This document shows positions 38,540-47,188 of a DNA stretch of 64,000 nt, one piece after another. Within the stretch, counting starts at the first letter, position 1. The number at the start of each line of letters is the position of its first letter. Position numbers and translations under genes: made by a program. The notes under the pieces were generated by a model, which saw nothing but the letters and a program-made list of their open reading frames with translations, was not told the DNA's origin and did not search any database. The stretch is from an uncultured Eubacteriales bacterium (lineage in GTDB: Bacteria > Bacillota > Clostridia > Oscillospirales > Oscillospiraceae): assembly GCA_900545405.1 (NCBI GenBank), contig UQYT01000010.1:1-64000 (forward strand). The letters are read 5' to 3'.

Positions 38540-39997
38540 ATGAAGCTTGCGGACCTGCTCAAAGGCGTGGAGGTGACGGAGCTCAAGGCCCCGCCCGAGC
38601 TGGAGATAGCTGACGTGTGCTACGACTCGCGCCGCGCGGCGGCGGATACGCTGTTCGTGGCCGTGCGCGGCTTTGAGTCCGACGGACACCGCTATATATA
38701 CGCCGCGGCGGCTAAGGGCGCCGTCTGCGCCGTGTGCGAGGAGCCGCCCGAGTGCGACATACCCTATGTCATAGTCCCGGACAGCCGCCTCGCCCTGGCG
38801 CTTATCTCGGTGAACTACTTCCGCAGCCCGGCCTCCGATATGGTCATGATGGGCGTCACCGGCACGAACGGCAAGACCACCACGACCTATCTGCTCAAGC
38901 ACATCCTCGAAGTCTGCATGGACGCCAAGGTCGGCCTCATCGGCACCAACGGCAACATGATAGGCGACGAGTTCCTGCCCACGGAGCGCACGACTCCGGA
39001 GTCCTACGAGCTGCAAAAGCTCCTGCGCGAGATGGCCGACGCGGGCTGCACCCACGTCGTAATGGAGGTCTCGTCCCACTCGCTGGCGCTCGACCGCGTG
39101 GCGGGCATCACCTACGACTGCGGCATCTTCACCAACCTGACGCAGGACCACCTCGACTTCCACCACGATATGCGCGACTACGCCGAGGCCAAGGCGAAGC
39201 TCTTTGCTATGAGCCGCTTCGCCGTCATAAACCTGGACGACGAGTGGTCGCAGTTCATGCTCAGCCATGTCCGGTACCCCTGCATGACCTTCTCGCTCAA
39301 GGACAGCCGGGCCGACGTGTTCGGCCGGGACATCCGCTACACCAGCGGCTCGGTGAGCTTCCTCGCCGCGTACAAGACGGACGCAGAGCGCGTCACGCTG
39401 CACATCCCGGGCACCTTCTCGGTATATAACGCCCTGACCGTGCTCACCTGCGGCCTCGCGCTGGGCATAGAGCTCGGCGACTGCGCGGACGCCATCGCCT
39501 CCGCCCACGGCGTCAAGGGCCGCATGGAGACCGTGCCCACGGACGGGGACTACACCATCCTAATCGACTACGCCCACACGCCGGACGCACTCGAGAACGT
39601 GCTCGAGTCCGTGCGCGAGGTGGCAAGCGGCAGGCTGGTGGTCCTCTTCGGCTGCGGCGGCGACCGCGACCGCACAAAGCGCCCCATCATGGGCCGCATC
39701 GCCTCCGAGATCGCCGACCTCGTCATCGTCACCTCCGATAACCCCCGCACCGAAAAGCCCGAGGCCATCATCGCCGACATCCTCGAGGGCATGAAGGACA
39801 GCTCCACGCCACGCGAGGTCATAACGGACCGTATTGAGGCCATCGAGTGGGCCATAGAGCACCACCGTCCGGGCGACGTCATCGTCCTCGCCGGCAAGGG
39901 CCACGAGGACTACCAGATAGTCGGCCACGAAAAGCACCACATGGACGAACGCGAGATAGTCGCGAAGATAATGGACAAAAGGAAGAAGAACAAATGA
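38540..39997 (+). CDS. murE: UDP-MurNAc-tripeptide synthetase (meso-DAP adding)
   Basis: A 485-residue Mur ligase. ATP loop GTNGKTT (108-114), metal-binding region MEVSSHSLALDRV, ADP-domain motif LIDYAHTPDALENVL and the substrate signature DNPR (400-403) are present. DNPR marks enzymes that add meso-diaminopimelate, whereas lysine-adding enzymes have D(D/N)P(N/A). The organism should therefore have DAP-type peptidoglycan. GGAGG precedes the ATG by eight bases. It overlaps mraY by four bases. The usual next gene, murF, is missing. Confidence 0.96.
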   Translation: MKLADLLKGVEVTELKAPPELEIADVCYDSRRAAADTLFVAVRGFESDGHRYIYAAAAKGAVCAVCEEPPECDIPYVIVPDSRLALALISVNYFRSPASDMVMMGVTGTNGKTTTTYLLKHILEVCMDAKVGLIGTNGNMIGDEFLPTERTTPESYELQKLLREMADAGCTHVVMEVSSHSLALDRVAGITYDCGIFTNLTQDHLDFHHDMRDYAEAKAKLFAMSRFAVINLDDEWSQFMLSHVRYPCMTFSLKDSRADVFGRDIRYTSGSVSFLAAYKTDAERVTLHIPGTFSVYNALTVLTCGLALGIELGDCADAIASAHGVKGRMETVPTDGDYTILIDYAHTPDALENVLESVREVASGRLVVLFGCGGDRDRTKRPIMGRIASEIADLVIVTSDNPRTEKPEAIIADILEGMKDSSTPREVITDRIEAIEWAIEHHRPGDVIVLAGKGHEDYQIVGHEKHHMDEREIVAKIMDKRKKNK

Positions 39998-41007
39998 CTA
40001 TACGCCTGATACTGGCCTTCATCATAGCCTTTCTAGTCTCCAGCGGCATCGGCGCCTTTCTCGTGCCCTTCCTGCGAAAAATAAAGGCCGGGCAGGCCAT
40101 CCGAGAGGACGGCCCGCGCTGGCACATGTCCAAGTCCGGCACGCCCACCATGGGCGGGCTGATGTTCATTGCCGCCATAGCCGTCGTGTGCCTCACCGTC
40201 GGCTTTGAGCCCATGATGAACGGCGAGTACGGGCACATATTCTGCTTCATATTCGCGCTCATCTTCGGCGCCATCGGCTTTCTGGACGACTATGAGAAGC
40301 TGCGCAAAAAGCAGAACCTCGGCCTCTCCGCAAAGTCCAAGTTCCTGCTCCAGCTTGTCGCGGCGCTGGCCTTCGTGTTCCTCATGCGCCGCACCGGCTA
40401 TGTGACGACGAACCTGTACATACCCTTCTGGAACGTCGTCAAGCCCCTGCCCGAGGCTGTCTATTTCATTTTCGCCGCCTTCGTCATCGTCGGCACGGTC
40501 AATTCCGTGAACCTGACCGATGGCGTCGACGGCCTGGCCGCCGGGACAAGCATACCCGTCTGCCTCTTCTTCGCCGTGCTGACCTACGTCTGGGGCACGG
40601 AGTTCCTGGCCCTCGGCATCTTCGCCTCGGCCATAGCGGGCGGCCTGCTGGGCTTCCTCGTCTACAACTTCAACCCCGCCAAGGTGTTCATGGGCGACAC
40701 CGGCTCGCTCTTCCTCGGCGGCGCGATAGCGGCCATGGTCTTTGCCTACGACATGCCGCTCATCCTCATCGTCCTCGGCCTCATGTACATCATCGAGACC
40801 CTCTCGGACATCATCCAGGTCACCTACTTCAAGCTCAGCCACGGCAAGCGCATCTTCAAGATGGCGCCCTTCCACCATCATCTGGAAATGGGCGGCTGGA
40901 CGGGCAAAAAATGGACCGAGCGCGAGCTCTTTGTCCTATATTTCAGCATATCTCTCATCTGCGCCGTCATATCATTTGTAGGGGTGTACAACCGCTACGC
41001 CTTCTAA
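39994..41007 (+). CDS. mraY: Phospho-N-acetylmuramoyl-pentapeptide transferase
   Basis: A 337-residue enzyme with ten membrane helices that makes lipid I from UDP-MurNAc-pentapeptide and undecaprenyl phosphate. SGTPTMGGLMF, the aspartate motif NLTDGVDGLA, NFNPAKVFMGDTGS and the C-terminal cytoplasmic MAPFHHHLEMGG are intact. The ATG overlaps the murE stop. It is followed 37 bases later by ftsW, with no murD between them. Confidence 0.97.
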   Translation: MTIRLILAFIIAFLVSSGIGAFLVPFLRKIKAGQAIREDGPRWHMSKSGTPTMGGLMFIAAIAVVCLTVGFEPMMNGEYGHIFCFIFALIFGAIGFLDDYEKLRKKQNLGLSAKSKFLLQLVAALAFVFLMRRTGYVTTNLYIPFWNVVKPLPEAVYFIFAAFVIVGTVNSVNLTDGVDGLAAGTSIPVCLFFAVLTYVWGTEFLALGIFASAIAGGLLGFLVYNFNPAKVFMGDTGSLFLGGAIAAMVFAYDMPLILIVLGLMYIIETLSDIIQVTYFKLSHGKRIFKMAPFHHHLEMGGWTGKKWTERELFVLYFSISLICAVISFVGVYNRYAF

Positions 41008-41044
41008 TACCCGGCGCATTTAAAGCCGGCATCGGGAGGACGAC

Positions 41045-42199
41045 ATGGAATATGCCGGCGAGAGGATAGGTTCCGGCGCGGCCGAGGCCGTGCGCCAGCG
41101 CAGGGGCAGCATAGACCTGCCCTTTGCGGCGCTCACGCTTCTGCTGCTCACGATAGGCGTCGTGATGGTGCTCTCCGCGAGCTACGCGAGGGCCTATTAC
41201 AGCGCGGCCACGGGCCACAACGCGGCCTATTACTTCATGCGCCAGCTGGGCTTCGCCCTGGCGGGCGTGGGCGCGATGTACGCGCTCTCTCTGTTTCCAA
41301 TGCAGTTTTACCGGCGCATGAGCTTCCTCGTCCTCGCGGCGGCCGCGGGGCTCCTGGCGCTGGTCCCCGTGATCGGCGTCTCTCAGGGCGACGCAAAGCG
41401 CTGGATAAGCCTCGGCTTCACCACCTTCCAGCCCTCGGAGATAGCCAAGATAGGCATCATCCTCTATTTCGCCGCGCTGATATGCAAATTCAAGGGCCGG
41501 ATGCGCACCGTGAGGTACGGCATCCTGCCCTTCGCGGGCGTTCTGCTCATTATCGTGGCGTTGCTGGTCATGGAGCCGCACTTTTCCGCGGCAATAATCA
41601 TAATCGCTATCGGCGCGGTGATGCTCTTCCTCGGCGGCGTGAGGCTCTACTGGTTCGTCGGAGCCCTCATAGCGGCGCTCGCGGCGCTGGGCGTGGTCAT
41701 GACCTTCTTCCCCTACGCCTCCAGCCGCATCACCACCTGGCTCGACCCCTTCGCCAACACCAGCGGCAGCGGCTACCAGATCGTCCAGTCGCTCTACGCC
41801 ATAGGCTCCGGCGGTCTCTTCGGCCTCGGCCTGGGGCAGGGGAGGCAGAAGTACCTCTATCTCCCCGAGGAGCACAACGACTTCATCTTCCCCGTGGTCT
41901 GCGAGGAGCTCGGCTTCGTCGGGGCGATAGCCATACTCATACTCTTCGCCCTGCTCGTCATCCGCGGCTACTGGCTCGCCATGCACATGCGCGACAGATA
42001 CAGCTTCCTCGTCACGGCGGGGATAACCACGCTGCTGGCCATCCAGGTCATATTGAACGTCGCGGTGGTCACGAACCTCGTGCCCTGCACGGGCATATCG
42101 CTGCCGTTCTTCTCGTACGGCGGCACGGCTCTGCTCATCCAGCTTGCCGAGATGGGAATCGTCCTCAGCGCCTCGCGGGACATTCCGGTGCGGCAGTAA
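41045..42199 (+). CDS. ftsW: FtsW/SpoVE-type peptidoglycan polymerase
   Basis: 384 residues, ten membrane helices, SEDS family glycosyltransferase. KRWISLGFTTFQPSEIAK, the periplasmic catalytic-loop region and GISLPFFSYGGTALL are the hallmark motifs. In this slot between mraY and murG Bacillus carries spoVE. Only gene context could divide an FtsW from a SpoVE role and I do not try. GGGAGG precedes the ATG. About 30 N-terminal residues rich in arginine lie before the first helix. Confidence 0.93.
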   Translation: MEYAGERIGSGAAEAVRQRRGSIDLPFAALTLLLLTIGVVMVLSASYARAYYSAATGHNAAYYFMRQLGFALAGVGAMYALSLFPMQFYRRMSFLVLAAAAGLLALVPVIGVSQGDAKRWISLGFTTFQPSEIAKIGIILYFAALICKFKGRMRTVRYGILPFAGVLLIIVALLVMEPHFSAAIIIIAIGAVMLFLGGVRLYWFVGALIAALAALGVVMTFFPYASSRITTWLDPFANTSGSGYQIVQSLYAIGSGGLFGLGLGQGRQKYLYLPEEHNDFIFPVVCEELGFVGAIAILILFALLVIRGYWLAMHMRDRYSFLVTAGITTLLAIQVILNVAVVTNLVPCTGISLPFFSYGGTALLIQLAEMGIVLSASRDIPVRQ

Positions 42200-42224
42200 A
42201 GATATATAAAACGGGAGGCCCAAT

Positions 42225-43346
42225 ATGAAATTCCTCTTCACCTGCGGCGGCACCGCCGGACACATAAACCCCGCCATCGCCGTGGCCGGACGCATCGCCA
42301 TGGCCGCGCCGGACTCCAAGTTCCTGTTCATCGGCGCCGAGGGGCGCATGGAGACGGACCTCGTGCCGCGCGCCGGCTACGAGATAAAGACCGTCCGCAT
42401 AACCAACCTGCACCGCAGCCTAAAGCCCGCGGACATCAAGCACAACCTCGCCACGCTCAAAAACGTCCTGACCGCTACGGCGGAGGCCAAGCATATCATA
42501 CGCGAGTTCCAGCCGGACGTCGCAGTCGGCACTGGCGGCTACGTGTGCTACCCGGTGCTCAAGGCGGCCTCGGAGCTCGGCATACCCACGGCTGTGCACG
42601 AGTCGAACGCCGTGCCGGGCCTGACCACCAAAATGCTGGAGGGCTCGGTAAACACCATCATGGTCGGCTTCGAGGAGAGCCGCGCGAACTACCGCCACCC
42701 GGACCGCGTCGAGGTCACGGGCACGCCCGTGCGCGTGGACTTCCTCGACCAGGACAAGGCCGCCGCCCGGCGCGAGCTGGGCATACCCGAGGGGAAGCCG
42801 CTGGTCGTCTCCGTCTGGGGCAGCCTCGGCGCGTCGCACATGAACGAGATCATGACGGACTTCATCCTCCGCGCCTGCGCAAAGCCCTTCTTCAGCCTCA
42901 TCCACTCCGCGGGCAAGGCGGGGTACTCTAAGATGAGCGCCGCGCTCGAGCGCGAGAAGCCGGATTACGCCAAGCTGGGCATGGACGTGCGCGCGTACAT
43001 ATACGACATGCCTCGCGTGATGGCCGCGGCGGACCTGGTGCTGTGCCGCGCGGGCGCCTCCACGCTAGCGGAGCTGACGGCCATGGGCAAACCCGCCATC
43101 CTCGTGCCCTCGCCGAACGTGACGAACAACCACCAGGAGCGCAACGCCCGCGTGCTCGAGGCCGCCGGCGGCGCGAAGGTGATGCTCGAGCAGGAGTTCA
43201 CCGCAGATTCGCTGCTCGGCCTCGTCTCTGAGCTCCTCCAGCACCCGGAGCAGCTCGAGGCGATGAGCCAGAACATGCTCTCCCTGGCCGTCCCCGACGC
43301 CACCGACCGCATCGCCGCCGAAGTACTCGAGCTGGCCTCAAAATAA
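42225..43346 (+). CDS. murG: UDP-GlcNAc:undecaprenyl-PP-MurNAc-pentapeptide GlcNAc transferase
   Basis: A 373-residue GT28 enzyme converting lipid I to lipid II on the inner membrane face. The N-terminal glycine loop is CGGTAGHINPAIAVA, the acceptor domain contains AVGTGGYVCYPVL, and the donor site shows SVWGSLGASHMNE, CRAGASTLAELTAMGKPAILVPSPN and QERNARVLE. GGGAGG precedes the ATG by eight bases. After its stop comes a 438-base structured intergenic region. Confidence 0.96.
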   Translation: MKFLFTCGGTAGHINPAIAVAGRIAMAAPDSKFLFIGAEGRMETDLVPRAGYEIKTVRITNLHRSLKPADIKHNLATLKNVLTATAEAKHIIREFQPDVAVGTGGYVCYPVLKAASELGIPTAVHESNAVPGLTTKMLEGSVNTIMVGFEESRANYRHPDRVEVTGTPVRVDFLDQDKAAARRELGIPEGKPLVVSVWGSLGASHMNEIMTDFILRACAKPFFSLIHSAGKAGYSKMSAALEREKPDYAKLGMDVRAYIYDMPRVMAAADLVLCRAGASTLAELTAMGKPAILVPSPNVTNNHQERNARVLEAAGGAKVMLEQEFTADSLLGLVSELLQHPEQLEAMSQNMLSLAVPDATDRIAAEVLELASK

Positions 43347-43784
43347 GGCACCACCTCCTCCCCAAGTCGGGCGAGGAACGTATAGTCTACCGACCGGCGG
43401 CGCTCACGCGAATGGTGGAGCCGCCGGGGTAAAAAAGCGCCTTTCTTTGGCGGCTCGACACCGTTTCTTTGGGCAAGCACCAAAGAAATGGGGTCGAAAG
43501 GCAGGGCAGGGTAACGACCACCGCCCAGCGTATCGGCGCACACGCACAAAGCCCAAAAAATAAGGGAGAACCCCCGGCGAGGGTTCCCCCTTACACCCCC
43601 TCCTGCGCTCAAATAAACACAAGAGAGTTCCGCCCGCTGCGGCGGGCGGGCAAGGGCTCTGCCCCTGCACCCCGCCACCTTTGAAAAGGTGGACGAAACT
43701 TTCAAGCGCGCTTCGCGCGGCGTTTTAACCTTTCCGGCGTCCCCCGCATAGAATGGCGTGAATTTGCTGTTTGGGGGAGAGAAA
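43347..43784. repeat. Hairpin-dense intergenic element between murG and the second murA
   Basis: No gene is seen here. It holds at least five strong inverted repeats: GAGCCGCC/GGCGGCTC (43418-43425, 43449-43456), TTTCTTTGG/CCAAAGAAA (43464-43472, 43480-43488), a 12-bp arm pair ending AACCC/GGGTT (43562-43573, 43581-43592), CCGCCCGC/GCGGGCGG (43630-43637, 43642-43649) and CCACCTTT/AAAGGTGG (43675-43682, 43685-43692). A GCGCG/CGCGC stem with GGCGTTTT follows at 43706-43726. The wording GGGCTCTGCCCCTGCACCC, then CACCTTTGAAAAGGTGGAC, is familiar to me from intergenic repeats of gut Firmicutes; that is recollection, not a search. Open frames inside it are unlikely to be genes. Confidence 0.75.
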
Positions 43785-45044
43785 ATGAGCGTTTGGAAAG
43801 TCGGCGGGGGCCGAAGGCTCTCCGGCAGCGTCACGGTGCAGGGGGCGAAAAATGCCGTGCTGCCGATCATGGCGGCCTCGGTGCTCGCACCCTGCGAGAC
43901 GGAGCTGCTGAACGTCCCGAGCCTGCGGGACGTGGACGCCACCATACGCATCCTCCGCGGCCTCGGCTGCGAGGTCGGGCGCGACGGGGATGTGGTGAAC
44001 ATAGACTCCACCGGATTGTGCCGGGCGGAGATCCCGCACAGCCTCATGCGCGAGCTGAGGAGCTCCGTCATCTTCCTCGGCGCGCTGCTGGCGCGTTGCG
44101 GCGAGGCGCGGCTCTCGATGCCCGGCGGCTGCGAGCTCGGCCCCAGGCCCATAGACCTGCACCTCATGGCCCTGCGCGCCCTCGGTGCGGACATCGAGGA
44201 GAGCGGCGGCGACCTCATCTGCCGCGCGGAGAGGCTAAAGGGCGCGAGCATCGCCCTGCCCATGCCCAGCGTCGGCGCCACCGAGAACGCCATGCTTGCC
44301 GCCTGCGCCGCCGAGGGCGAGACGGTCATCATGAACGCCGCACGCGAGCCCGAAATCGAGGAGCTGCAAAGCTTCCTGCGCCTGCTCGGCGCGGAGGTCT
44401 CCGGCGCCGGTACGGCCACGGTCTGCGTCCGCGGCTTCAAGCCCGTGCAGAGGGTGGGACACCGCATAATGCCCGACCGCATCGTCTCGGCCACGCTGCT
44501 GTGCGCCGTGGCCGCCGCAGGGGGCGAAATTGAGCTGCGCGGCACCGATCCGGAGCGCTTTTCCACGGTTTTGCACTCGCTTTCAGAGTGCGGCTGTGAT
44601 ATAATACGCACAGGCGCGGGCGTGCGCCTCGCCTCGGACGGGAACCTGCGCGCGCCGATGCCCGTCATAACAGGGCCGTACCCCGGCTTCCCGACGGACG
44701 CCCAGCCGCTGATGCTGGCCGCCTGCCTGAAGGCGAAGGGGACCTCGGTGTTCGTGGAGAATGTTTTCCAAAACCGCTTCCGCTATACCGAGGAGCTGAC
44801 GCGCCTGGGCGCGAGGATACATACCGAGGGCCGCGTCGCGGTCGTGACCGGGGTGCGGGAGCTCCACGGCGCGCCGACGGTGGCCACGGACCTGCGCGGC
44901 GGCGCGGCGCTGATAATCGCCGGCCTCTCTGCGGAGGGCGAGACGGAGATACTCGATTCCGGCCACATAGAGCGCGGCTACGAGAGCTTTGACACGCGCC
45001 TGAGGGAGCTCGGCGCGGAGATACAGCGCACGGCGAGTGCGTAA
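43785..45044 (+). CDS. murA: UDP-N-acetylglucosamine 1-carboxyvinyltransferase (second copy)
   Basis: A 419-residue MurA paralogue. Active-site loop PGGCELGPRPIDLH with Cys116; SGSVTVQGAKNAVLP carries the substrate Lys-Asn pair; DRIVSATLLCAVAAAGG and GPYPGFPTDAQP complete the fold. All catalytic residues visible in the copy at 12066 are also present here, so both are probably active. GGGGGAG lies upstream of ATG 43785. An earlier in-frame start at 43758 has no site. In Bacillus this place in the cluster (after murG) is taken by murB, which is absent. It is followed by ftsQ after 12 bases. Confidence 0.94.
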   Translation: MSVWKVGGGRRLSGSVTVQGAKNAVLPIMAASVLAPCETELLNVPSLRDVDATIRILRGLGCEVGRDGDVVNIDSTGLCRAEIPHSLMRELRSSVIFLGALLARCGEARLSMPGGCELGPRPIDLHLMALRALGADIEESGGDLICRAERLKGASIALPMPSVGATENAMLAACAAEGETVIMNAAREPEIEELQSFLRLLGAEVSGAGTATVCVRGFKPVQRVGHRIMPDRIVSATLLCAVAAAGGEIELRGTDPERFSTVLHSLSECGCDIIRTGAGVRLASDGNLRAPMPVITGPYPGFPTDAQPLMLAACLKAKGTSVFVENVFQNRFRYTEELTRLGARIHTEGRVAVVTGVRELHGAPTVATDLRGGAALIIAGLSAEGETEILDSGHIERGYESFDTRLRELGAEIQRTASA

Positions 45045-45056
45045 AGGAGACTTTAA

Positions 45057-45815
45057 ATGGCAGACCTTGTGCGGAATGGCAAGAAAAAAAGAACGGTCCG
45101 CAGGGCTCTTTACGGGCCGGGCGCCTTCCTCATAGCCTGCGCGGCGCTCATCTTCCTGATGAGCATCTTCTTCCGCGTGTCCTCCGTGGAGGTGCGCGGC
45201 AACTCGTACTACACCGCCGAGGAGGTGGAGGACGCCTCCGGCATCATCGACGGCGACAATCTGTTCTTCATAAACCGCTTTTCGGTGGTCAGCCGCATAG
45301 TCGCACGCCTGCCGTATGTGGAGAGCGTGGAGATAACGCGCTACCTGCCGAACAAGGTCGTCATCACGATAAGCGAGAGCCAGGCCCTGGCCTGCGTCAG
45401 CTACGAGGGCGAACCATGGGTCATAGACCGCAGCTGCCGCATGCTGACGCAGGCGAGCGCGGCTAACGCCGCCTCGCTCATAGAGGTCCGGGGCATCACG
45501 CCGCTGACCGCCGAGGTCGGCGAGGTGTTCGAGACCGGCCCGGACGACACGGGCAAACTCGAGTACCTCTGCGCCATCCTGGACCAGCTGCAGGAGCGCG
45601 GCATGGCCGCCGACGTCGGCTATATCGACATGACCAATATAAATTCCCCGTCCTTTTCCTACCTCGGCCGCTTCATAGTGAAACTGGGCAGCTTTGAGGA
45701 GACGGAATACCGCTTCGGCAAGCTGCTGTCCGCCGTGTCTCAGCTGGTGGACGGCGACCGGGGCACGATAGACGTTTCACCCGAGGGAGCGCAGACGGTG
45801 TTCAGCCCGTTCTGA
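45057..45815 (+). CDS. ftsQ: Cell division protein FtsQ/DivIB
   Basis: 252 residues: a basic N terminus (GKKKRTVRR), one membrane helix (about 18-40), and a POTRA domain starting VSSVEVRGNSYYTAEEV. The FtsQ beta domain follows (VESVEITRYLPNKVVITISESQALA). It scaffolds FtsL, DivIC and the septal synthase outside the membrane. AAAGGAG precedes ATG 45057. No ftsA follows; the next gene is ftsZ. Confidence 0.93.
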   Translation: MADLVRNGKKKRTVRRALYGPGAFLIACAALIFLMSIFFRVSSVEVRGNSYYTAEEVEDASGIIDGDNLFFINRFSVVSRIVARLPYVESVEITRYLPNKVVITISESQALACVSYEGEPWVIDRSCRMLTQASAANAASLIEVRGITPLTAEVGEVFETGPDDTGKLEYLCAILDQLQERGMAADVGYIDMTNINSPSFSYLGRFIVKLGSFEETEYRFGKLLSAVSQLVDGDRGTIDVSPEGAQTVFSPF

Positions 45816-45858
45816 GCCGTAATGAAGGTGTAAATTGTGTTATGGAAACAAAAAAATG

Positions 45859-45885
45859 TTGACCGGACAGGGGAAAAGTTATAAT
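45859..45885 (+). promoter_or_regulatory. Candidate ftsZ promoter
   Basis: TTGACC (45859-45864), a 15-bp spacer and TATAAT (45880-45885) in the AT-rich 151-base gap between ftsQ and ftsZ. The spacer is shorter than ideal. It would give ftsZ a separate level of expression. Confidence 0.55.
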
Positions 45886-45966
45886 ATGAATAGAAGAAAA
45901 AAGAAAAGACCAGCCCGGCGGCCAGTGCCGCAAGGCGCTTCAAAAGATAACAGGGAGGCACCGAAT

Positions 45967-47112
45967 ATGTCTTATAAATCCGAAACGGGACCCGAGAATG
46001 TCGTAACGCTGAAAGTGGTTGGTGTCGGCGGCGCCGGCAACAACGTTGTCAACCGCATGGTCAAATCCGGCACTCAGGGCGTTGAGTTCATCTCCGTCAA
46101 TACGGACAAGCAGGCCCTTGCCGTTTCGAGCGCGGACCAGAAGATCCAGATAGGCGAGAAGCTGACCCACGGCCAGGGCGCGGGCTCCGACCCCGACGTC
46201 GGCAAGCGCAGCGCGGAGGAGAGCCGCAACGACATCGCCAAGTCCCTTGAGGACGCGGACATGGTGTTCATCACCGCCGGCATGGGCGGCGGCACCGGCA
46301 CCGGCGCGGCCCCGACCGTCGCCGAGATAGCCCACGAGGCCGGCGCGCTCACCGTCGGCGTCGTCACCAAGCCCTTCAAGTTCGAGGGCAAGCGCCGCAT
46401 GGACCAGGCCCTAGGCGGCATAAATTCCCTGCTCGGCAAGGTGGACTCCCTGCTCATAATCCCGAACGACCGCCTGAAGTACGCCACCGACCAGAAGGTC
46501 ACGCTGGCCAACGCCTTTGAGATCGCGGACGACGTGCTGCGTCAGGCCGTCACCAGCATCTCCGACCTCATCAAGAACACCGGCTTCATCAACCTCGACT
46601 TCGCTGACGTCACCACGATAATGAAGGACGCCGGCTTCGCCCACATGGGCGTTGGCCACGCCGTCGGCAAGGGCAAGGCCGAGGAGGCCGCCAAGATGGC
46701 CGTCGCCAGCCCGCTGATGGAGACCTCCATAAACGGCGCGCACGGCGTGCTGATCAACGTCACCGGCTCCGAGGACATGGGCCTGGAGGATGTCGAGGCC
46801 GCCGCCAACCTCGTGCAGGAGGCCGCGCACCCGGACGCCAACATCATCTTCGGCGCCACCTTCGACAACTCGCTCGACGACGAGATCCGCGTCACGGTCA
46901 TCGCCACCGGCTTTGAGGAGGGCAAGGCCAAGGCCCCCGGCACCGAGGGCGCCGCAAAGCCCGCCCAGGCCGACGGACTGTACACCCAGGCCGCCCAGCA
47001 GGCCGCTCAGCCCCAGCAGCCGCCGGCGCAGCAGCCCGCCGCTCCCCAGCAGCCCGCCCAGCAGGAGGACGACCCCTACGACACCATCTTCAAGATCTTC
47101 AACTCCCGCTGA
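45967..47112 (+). CDS. ftsZ: Cell division protein FtsZ
   Basis: A 381-residue tubulin-like GTPase that forms the division ring. The GTP signature GGGTGTG spans 107-113 and the opening LKVVGVGGAGNNVVNRM is typical. The T7 loop NLDFADVTTIM is intact. A proline/glutamine-rich linker (about 325-365) leads to the terminal peptide DPYDTIFKIFNSR, the binding site for anchors. GGGAGG (45953-45958) supports ATG 45967. An in-frame ATG at 45886 would add a very basic 27-residue head but overlaps the promoter. With no ftsA in the cluster, membrane anchoring probably relies on SepF or a distant ftsA. Confidence 0.97.
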   Translation: MSYKSETGPENVVTLKVVGVGGAGNNVVNRMVKSGTQGVEFISVNTDKQALAVSSADQKIQIGEKLTHGQGAGSDPDVGKRSAEESRNDIAKSLEDADMVFITAGMGGGTGTGAAPTVAEIAHEAGALTVGVVTKPFKFEGKRRMDQALGGINSLLGKVDSLLIIPNDRLKYATDQKVTLANAFEIADDVLRQAVTSISDLIKNTGFINLDFADVTTIMKDAGFAHMGVGHAVGKGKAEEAAKMAVASPLMETSINGAHGVLINVTGSEDMGLEDVEAAANLVQEAAHPDANIIFGATFDNSLDDEIRVTVIATGFEEGKAKAPGTEGAAKPAQADGLYTQAAQQAAQPQQPPAQQPAAPQQPAQQEDDPYDTIFKIFNSR

Positions 47113-47134
47113 GAAATTCCACTAAACGCCAACA

Positions 47135-47162
47135 ATACCGGCCTCTCACCAGGGGCCGGTAT
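47135..47162 (+). terminator. Probable terminator after ftsZ
   Basis: ATACCGGCC (47135-47143) / GGCCGGTAT (47154-47162), extended by partial pairing in the loop, then CTTC rather than a clean T run. Confidence 0.55.
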
Positions 47163-47188
47163 CTTCATATCCGAAAGGGGGCGGCGCG

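Noticed and set aside
43404..43684. Open frames of about 70-90 codons on both strands between murG and murA
   Set aside because: They lie over dense inverted repeats, lack ribosome sites, and resemble frames I recall as misannotations of an intergenic repeat.
44571..44605. TTGCAC and TGaTATAAT within the second murA as an internal promoter
   Set aside because: The spacing is about 23 bp, and no good -35 exists at 16-18 bp.
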